Source: CAYNEI01 sp964396185 | GTDB lineage: Archaea > Thermoplasmatota > SW-10-69-26 | Reading direction: 5' to 3' | Assembly: GCA_964396185.1 (NCBI GenBank) | Contig: CAYNEI010000034.1 | Coordinates: 1 to 26,871, forward strand | Length of the DNA: 26,871 bases | In this document: positions 22,383 through 26,871 of the stretch, one piece after another | Position numbering within the stretch: position 1 is the first letter of the stretch | How the letters are laid out: every line of letters starts with the position of its first letter | Notes under the pieces: generated by a model | Seen by the model: the letters and a program-made list of their open reading frames with translations, nothing else | What the model was told of the DNA's origin: nothing | The model's database searches: none | Program-made: the position numbers and the translations under genes

Positions 22383-22730
22383 TCACAGGCTCTTCTCGAG
22401 CACGGCGGCCAGGTCCTTCTCGAGCACTTGCGCGAGGTCCTTGCCCACCTGGCCTTGCAGGTTCTCAGGCAGGGCGGCCACGGAGATCTTCGTGCCGGCC
22501 TTGGCCAGGGCGAGCAGCGCAAGCGTCTGCAGGACCTTGGCCTCGAAGTAGCGGCCCACCGCTTGCTTGACCTCGTCCCGGAGCTCCGGGTTGTCGTCCA
22601 GGGTCTCGCGGACGTGGCGCTTGAGCTCGTCCTTGACGAGGTCCCGGAAGGCCTCCATGATCAGCTCCTCGCCCCCGATCACGTCCATGAGCTTGCCCGG
22701 CTGGCCCAGCATCTCCTCGAGGTCGGTCAT
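22383..22730 (-). CDS. small all-helical hypothetical protein
   Basis: The ATG at 22730 gives 115 residues. The upstream in-frame ATG at 22757 is less likely because a TATA-like CTTTATGG at 22758-22765 would place transcription start near the later ATG. The protein is helical and charged throughout: EELIMEAFRDLVKDELKRHV, NPELRDEVKQAVGRYFEAK, then an Ala/Leu-rich helix (TLALLALAKAGTKI) and repeating KDLAQVLEKDLAAVLEKSL. The last part is an 8-residue-like repeat (LAxVLEKx). No family is recognised. It follows the phosphonate transporter on the same strand after about 70 bases with its own promoter. Confidence 0.6.
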   Translation of the reverse strand: MTDLEEMLGQPGKLMDVIGGEELIMEAFRDLVKDELKRHVRETLDDNPELRDEVKQAVGRYFEAKVLQTLALLALAKAGTKISVAALPENLQGQVGKDLAQVLEKDLAAVLEKSL

Positions 22731-22799
22731 CTTGGGGGTGGACCGTTCACCATCCATAAAGACTGCTGGACGAGAGCCGCAGCAGTGCAGCCCGCGCGG

Positions 22800-23597
22800 T
22801 CAGTCCAGATACCGGCTTCGGAGCAGGTGGCTAAGCGCATCGATGAGCAGGACCACCACGAAGATCACGCCCAGGAGCACGAGCACTTTGTCGTACTCGA
22901 AGAACTTGAGGTAGCCGCTGAGGTAGAAGCCGATGCCGCCGGCGCCCACGATGCCGATGATGCTGGAGTGGCGCACGTTGTACTCGAACATGAACAGCGA
23001 CTGGGAGACCAGCGCGTTGGCCGCTTCTGGGAGCACCACGTGGCGCAGGACCTGGAGGCGCGAGGCGCCCAGGGTCGAGACCGCATCCTGGGGTCCTCGA
23101 GCGAGGCCCTCGAAGGCCTCGTACTCAAGCTTGCCCACGAACCCGACGGTGTAGAGCGTGATGGCCAGCACGCCGGCCAGGGGGCCCAGGCCCACGAGGA
23201 TGACGAAGAGGATGGCCCAGAGCAGGCTGGGGAGCACGCGCGTGGCGGCCAGAAGCCACCGGGCCGGCGCGCTCACATACCAGGGGAAGAGCGTGCGCGT
23301 GGCGACCAGGCTGATCGGGAGGCTGAGTGTTACGCCGAAGATGGTGCCGAGGTAGGCGATCTGGAGGGTCTCCCACATCCCGGTCATGGCCAGGGAGAGG
23401 ACCTGGGCATCGGGCGGGAAGGCGATCTCGGCGAACCAGCTCAGATTCGACCAGCCTGCCGAGCTGGAGAGATCCAGGGACAACAAGCTGTAGAGCGCGG
23501 CTGCCAGCCCCGCCGAGACCACGATGGCTGGAAGCACGCCGCTTCTGTCCCGGCGGGTCGGCTCAGCGGCGTCCACGGAACGCCTCCCGGAGATCAC
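22800..23597 (-). CDS. phnE: PhnE-type ABC transporter permease
   Basis: A 265-aa membrane permease with five to six hydrophobic segments and the EAA-type cytoplasmic loop near residues 175-200 (GPQDAVSTLGASRLQVLRHV, then VLPEA), followed by the permease-typical HSSIIGIVGAGGIGFYL stretch. This GAGGIG pattern is characteristic of PhnE-like phosphonate and phosphite permeases. It overlaps the end of the ATPase gene by 35 bases, so it is translated from the same transcript. Substrate (phosphonate, phosphite or phosphate) cannot be told from the permease alone. It forms the channel for the upstream binding lipoprotein. Confidence 0.85.
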   Translation of the reverse strand: MISGRRSVDAAEPTRRDRSGVLPAIVVSAGLAAALYSLLSLDLSSSAGWSNLSWFAEIAFPPDAQVLSLAMTGMWETLQIAYLGTIFGVTLSLPISLVATRTLFPWYVSAPARWLLAATRVLPSLLWAILFVILVGLGPLAGVLAITLYTVGFVGKLEYEAFEGLARGPQDAVSTLGASRLQVLRHVVLPEAANALVSQSLFMFEYNVRHSSIIGIVGAGGIGFYLSGYLKFFEYDKVLVLLGVIFVVVLLIDALSHLLRSRYLD

Positions 23598-24303
23598 TGC
23601 GGGTGCCCGTGGCGGTGGGGATGCGCTGCGCGATGCGTCCGTCTTGCAGGCAGAGCACCTCGTCGGCGACCTCCCAGGCGACGTCGAGGTTGTGCTCGAC
23701 CATGAGCACGGCCAGCCCGGTCTCGGCCTGGACGTGTGCCAGGCTGTCGATGACGGTGGAGGCTGTGGTCACGTCGAGCTCCGAGAGGATCTCGTCGGCC
23801 AAGAGCGCTCGGGGGCGCTGGGCCAGGGTGCGCGCGATGGCCACGCGGCGGCGCTCGCCCCCGGAGAGCTTGCGCGTGGTGGCCTGCTCGTAGCCAGCAA
23901 GCCCCACGGTCTCCAGCGCCCAGCGCGCATCCTCGTTGGCCTCCTGGGGGAAGCGGCCCACGAGAGATGCCAGGGTGGAGACCCGGGGCAGCGTGCCCAG
24001 GAGCACGTTGCGCAGCACGGTGGCGTTCTCGACGAGGCCCAAGTCCTGGGGGATGTAGCCCAGCGAGCCTGGAGGCCGGCTGGTCCCGGTGTGCCCAAGC
24101 ACGCTCGCCTGGCCCGCAAGCGGTGGGTGGAGGCCTGCCAAGGTCTTGAGCAGGGTCGTCTTCCCGCAGCCGCTCTCCCCCACGATGGCCACGGTCTCGC
24201 CCGGGCTAAGCTCGAAGGTCAGCCCGGTGAGCAGCGGTGCCTGGGCGTGGTACCCGATGGAGAGGTCCAGGCAGGCGATGGGGGGATGGGCCGGGGTGCT
24301 CAC
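23563..24303 (-). CDS. phnC: PhnC-type ABC transporter ATPase
   Basis: A 246-aa nucleotide-binding subunit: Walker A GESGCGKTT (about residues 43-51), Q-loop IPQDLGLV, signature LSGGERRR, Walker B ALLADEILSELD and H-loop VEHNLD. In Walker B the usual DEP is DEI, an odd but tolerated change after the catalytic glutamate. It energises the permease at 22800. Gene order binding protein, ATPase, permease matches phnDCE operons. It starts 8 bases after the binding protein gene, and its end overlaps the permease start. No C-P lyase genes are in the window. Confidence 0.88.
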   Translation of the reverse strand: MSTPAHPPIACLDLSIGYHAQAPLLTGLTFELSPGETVAIVGESGCGKTTLLKTLAGLHPPLAGQASVLGHTGTSRPPGSLGYIPQDLGLVENATVLRNVLLGTLPRVSTLASLVGRFPQEANEDARWALETVGLAGYEQATTRKLSGGERRRVAIARTLAQRPRALLADEILSELDVTTASTVIDSLAHVQAETGLAVLMVEHNLDVAWEVADEVLCLQDGRIAQRIPTATGTRSDLREAFRGRR

Positions 24304-24311
24304 GGGGATCC

Positions 24312-25307
24312 TCAGACCAGCTGCTTGTCGACCCAGTGATCCTCGATGCCCGGGAGCTGGCTGGCCAGCTCGCCGTAGCTGCCGAGATGGGTTCCCGTGT
24401 CCACATGGTGGATGGCCGGCGTGTTCAGGATGTCCTCCAGGATGGCTTGGCCCTCAGGCGAGTCGTTGAGCTCGAGCAGGGCGAACTTCAACAGCGCTCG
24501 GTCCTGGACGGGCAGATCGCTGGCCACCATGACAGGGTGGCTGGGGACCTGGGCGAAGGCCTGGAGGATGCGGTAGTCCTCGCGGGGCTGACACCACGAC
24601 GGGGCGTCGTCGTCGCCGCAGTAGTCCTCCCACGTGGAGTCCTTGACGAAGGCGACCTCGCCGTGTCCCTCGGAGAGGCACTGGAAGGCGCCCTGGTAGC
24701 CGCCGCCCACGATGGGGTCCTGGAAGAAGCTCTCCCGGGCGGTCTTGATGGAGGAGACGTCATCCGGGAGCCCGGAGACGTCGATGTGCCCGTGCTTGAT
24801 GAGATAGCCCATGGGCATGAGCATGCCCGCGCTCTTGAGCTCGCCGGTGTGGCAGCTCACGCGGTCCTCGAGATCGGCCACGGTCTGGATGTCCGAGTCG
24901 GCCTTGACCCAGGCCATGGCGGTGTAGTGGGTGCGCCCGTCGCCCTTGGCATCTGCCGCGATGGCTTCCAGGCCGAGCTTCTGCCAGCCGATCCACGCAG
25001 CCCCACCGTCCAGGAAAGCAGCGGTGGCATCGCCGCTGGCCACAGCAGCGATGGCGGCGCTCTCATCCTCCACGGCGAGGATCTCGGTCTCACGGTCGGT
25101 TACGTCCTCGATGAAATCGGCCAGGGGCTGGGTGTCTTGCACGAAGCTGTCGAAGTCGTCCTTCACGCTGAACGCGAGCTTGTAGGGTTCGTCATCCCCG
25201 GAGGCGCTCGTGGGTCCGTTGGGCGTGACACAGCCGGCGAGCATCAAGAGGAGCCCGGCGGTCAACGCGGCGAGAACAGTGGGTAGCGTGGGTGCATCTC
25301 GAGCCAT
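24312..25307 (-). CDS. phnD: PhnD-type phosphonate/phosphate-binding lipoprotein
   Basis: A 331-aa exported binding protein, first gene of the transporter operon. The signal peptide ends in LMLAGC (lipobox, lipidated C26). The mature protein has periplasmic-binding-fold features of the PhnD family: an N-terminal KLAFSVKDDFDSFVQDTQPL block, the central DATAAFLDGGAAWIGW, and the late DSPEGQAILEDILN helix. PhnD proteins capture phosphonates, phosphite or related oxyanions outside the membrane. Six cysteines beyond the lipobox might form disulfides. The start at ATG 25307 follows GGGAGG. A MITE-like element lies just upstream. Confidence 0.85.
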   Translation of the reverse strand: MARDAPTLPTVLAALTAGLLLMLAGCVTPNGPTSASGDDEPYKLAFSVKDDFDSFVQDTQPLADFIEDVTDRETEILAVEDESAAIAAVASGDATAAFLDGGAAWIGWQKLGLEAIAADAKGDGRTHYTAMAWVKADSDIQTVADLEDRVSCHTGELKSAGMLMPMGYLIKHGHIDVSGLPDDVSSIKTARESFFQDPIVGGGYQGAFQCLSEGHGEVAFVKDSTWEDYCGDDDAPSWCQPREDYRILQAFAQVPSHPVMVASDLPVQDRALLKFALLELNDSPEGQAILEDILNTPAIHHVDTGTHLGSYGELASQLPGIEDHWVDKQLV

Positions 25308-25354
25308 TTTTTAGGCCTCCCTAAAGCCGACTCAGCTTCCCGTTGATAACCTTT
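25308..25354 (-). promoter_or_regulatory. promoter region of the phn operon
   Basis: Read on the minus strand this holds a GCTTTAGGG element and a GGGAGG ribosome site before ATG 25307. Upstream it is bounded by the left direct repeat of the MITE-like element. Confidence 0.4.
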
Positions 25355-25518
25355 CGGAACGCGGCAGCCCCGTATCACAAATGGTCCGCCGGCGAAGCCG
25401 ATCTTGGACAACATTTCGTTATCGTTGCCAGTGATAAGCTGGTCCCATGTCGCCGGTACATGGCGGCAAAGCATGGACTGCGTGTCGCTGATTTGTGATA
25501 CGGGGCCGAACGCGGCAG
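25355..25518. mobile_element. MITE-like element with flanking direct repeats
   Basis: Perfect 15-bp terminal inverted repeats CCCCGTATCACAAAT (25368-25382) and ATTTGTGATACGGGG (25491-25505) enclose a 108-base interior, giving a 138-bp element. Immediately outside are near-identical 13-base direct repeats (CGGAACGCGGCAG at 25355 and CCGAACGCGGCAG at 25506, one mismatch), as expected for a target-site duplication. The interior encodes no transposase, only short open frames. It lies between the phn operon promoter and the end of the acyl-CoA dehydrogenase gene. Confidence 0.7.
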
Positions 25519-25540
25519 GAGATCCAGAGCCCGAGGAGCT

Positions 25541-26749
25541 TCAGAGCCCCAGCGTCTTCGCGATGGTCGCGCGCTGCATCTCGCTGGTGCCCTCCGGGAT
25601 GCGCAGCACGCGCGCGAAGCGGAAGATGCGCTCGATGGGCAGCTCGCGCATGAGCCCCGAGCCGCCGTGGACTTGCACGGCCTGGTCGGCGACGTCGAAG
25701 AGCATCTCGGTGCAGTACAGCTTGACCATGCTGGACTCCTGCATGACGTCCTCGTCGCGATCGAGCTTCCAGGCGCAGTGCCAGAGCATCTTCTCGGCGG
25801 CGTGGATCTTGGTGGCAGCATCCGCCAGGGGGAAGCTGATGCCCTGGTATTTCCCGATGGGCCGGCCCCAGGCCTCGCGGTCCTGGGCGTAGCCTACGGC
25901 TTCCTCCAGGCACTTCTTGGCCATGCCCACGCACATGGCCCCGATCATCACGCGGGTCAGCCCGATGTTCTGGATGGCCAGCATGAAGCCGGCATCCTTG
26001 GGCCCCACCAGGCACTCCTCCCCGATCTCGACGTCGCGGAAGTGGATGTCGCACTGCAAGCCGTCGGCCAGCAGCGTCTGCTGGACCTTACCTAGCTCGA
26101 CGCCAGGCTGATCGCGGTCCACCATGAACAGCGAGATGCCGTCCAAGCCCCGCTCGCCGCTGGTGCGGGCGAAGACCTCGTAGACGTCGGCGTACGGGCC
26201 GTTGGTGATGAACGTCTTGGTGCCGTTGAGAACGAAGCCGCTGCCCTTCTCCTCGGCACGCATCTGTACCCCGCCCACGTCCGAGCCAGCGCCGGGCTCG
26301 GTGAGACAGAAGCCCGTGGTGATCTTGGCCTCGCACAGGGGGCGCAGCCAGCGCTCGACCTGGTCGTCGTCCATGGCCAAGAGCATGTGGCTAGGTCCCT
26401 CGACGGAGGCCAGCACGGCCTGGTGGAAGGTGAGCCCGCGCTCGGCCAGCGCACTGGCCGCGAGCGCTACGTCGATGAACGGGCGCCCGCCGCCGCCGAC
26501 GTGCTCGGGCATGGCCATGGCGTAGAAGCCGGCCTGAGCGCTGGCTTGGCGCATCTGGGTGACCGCCTCGACGATCTCGTCGATGACGCGGCCGTCCTCG
26601 CGCAGGTAGGCCTGCTCGTCCACGAGGTACTCGGGGAAGCGCTGCTCGAGCTCGCCGGCGTGCTTGTCGGCGAACTCGGTGATCCCCTTGACCACGGCCC
26701 GGGTCTCAGCGGTGGGTTCGAAGTCGATGGGCACGACACGGCGCAACAC
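25541..26749 (-). CDS. acyl-CoA dehydrogenase
   Basis: A 402-aa flavoenzyme that oxidises an acyl-CoA to the trans-2-enoyl-CoA, passing electrons to FAD. Family signatures are FCLTEPGAGSD (substrate and flavin contact, about residue 146), the NGTKTFITNG strand, RVMIGAMCVGMAKKCLEEA, and QVHGGSG near the C-terminus. The catalytic glutamate is E386 in PEGTSEMQR. The start is the GTG at 26749, after a GGGGGA ribosome site; a second GTG five codons later is possible. The acyl specificity cannot be read by eye. The neighbour upstream on the same strand may belong to the same operon. Confidence 0.9.
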   Translation of the reverse strand: MLRRVVPIDFEPTAETRAVVKGITEFADKHAGELEQRFPEYLVDEQAYLREDGRVIDEIVEAVTQMRQASAQAGFYAMAMPEHVGGGGRPFIDVALAASALAERGLTFHQAVLASVEGPSHMLLAMDDDQVERWLRPLCEAKITTGFCLTEPGAGSDVGGVQMRAEEKGSGFVLNGTKTFITNGPYADVYEVFARTSGERGLDGISLFMVDRDQPGVELGKVQQTLLADGLQCDIHFRDVEIGEECLVGPKDAGFMLAIQNIGLTRVMIGAMCVGMAKKCLEEAVGYAQDREAWGRPIGKYQGISFPLADAATKIHAAEKMLWHCAWKLDRDEDVMQESSMVKLYCTEMLFDVADQAVQVHGGSGLMRELPIERIFRFARVLRIPEGTSEMQRATIAKTLGL

Positions 26750-26806
26750 GGTCCCCCGGCAAAAGGGATGCCCCGCGACGGCTCCAGCCGAGCAGGGGAC
26801 TCCCCC

Positions 26807-26871
26807 CTACGCCCTGGCCCGCCGCCGCTGCCGAGCCTCGTCATCCGGCATCCAGACGTTCCAGACCAGCC
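26807..26871 (-). CDS. C-terminal end of a gene leaving the window
   Basis: A minus-strand frame open from the window edge reads LVWNVWMPDDEARQRRRARA and stops at 26807, 57 bases before the acyl-CoA dehydrogenase start. Its coding-like end, strand and spacing suggest the tail of an upstream operon gene. Only about 20 residues are visible, so no family can be named. Confidence 0.35.
   Translation of the reverse strand, partial: LVWNVWMPDDEARQRRRARA

Noticed and set aside
25262..25474. 70-codon minus-strand frame crossing the MITE and phn promoter
   Set aside because: It overlaps the PhnD start in another frame and has no family; the inverted-repeat element explains the region better.

Overview
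The window reads as a chromosomal scaffold from a high-GC archaeon, most likely a metagenome-derived euryarchaeal or Thermoplasmatota-type genome. Support: archaeal TATA-like boxes close to start codons, a DUF63 membrane protein, an AbrB-DUF488 fusion, many PIN-domain toxin pairs, lipobox-anchored lipoproteins, a CCA-less tRNA-Val, and a 100-N scaffold gap. The rank below Archaea is inference.

Positions 1-11400 are an accessory region. Its anchor is a complete heavy-metal P1B-type ATPase (6238-8892). The ATPase upstream region plus 5' coding end occurs three times: 371-1018, 3069-about 3305, and the intact gene from 6180. All three copies share the same left edge but stop at different points on the right. 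The two spaces between copies are filled with cargo: an AbiEi/AbiEii-like antitoxin-nucleotidyltransferase pair, an AbrB-DUF488 protein, a small orphan protein, and a 322-aa protein paired with a PIN nuclease. Past the ATPase lies a second antitoxin-PIN pair (Panacea-like/UPF0175 plus DUF3368-type PIN) and a divergent 388-aa orphan. The cargo genes are visibly less GC-rich than the neighbouring housekeeping-like genes, which suggests transfer.

Positions 11400-19900 hold a small secreted protein and a P-loop NTPase with a perfect inverted repeat at its promoter. They also hold a minus-strand run of a DUF63 membrane protein, a rhomboid-type protease and a secreted beta-propeller lipoprotein. 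The propeller gene is split only by a scaffold gap: both gap edges carry the same 55 bases, and collapsing them restores one reading frame. A winged-helix regulator with a small partner and a divergent Kelch lipoprotein follow.

Positions 19900-20270 carry a tandem duplication around tRNA-Val(UAC). The downstream copy is normal. The upstream copy has the same body sequence but is interrupted twice, by 82 and 68 nt hairpin-rich inserts in the D-loop and T-loop.

Positions 20363-26871 hold a secreted pre-peptidase-like protein, a zinc-ribbon protein and a small helical protein. These are followed by a phosphonate/phosphate-type ABC transporter operon (permease, ATPase, binding lipoprotein), a 138-bp MITE-like element with 15-bp terminal inverted repeats, an acyl-CoA dehydrogenase, and the tail of a gene leaving the window.
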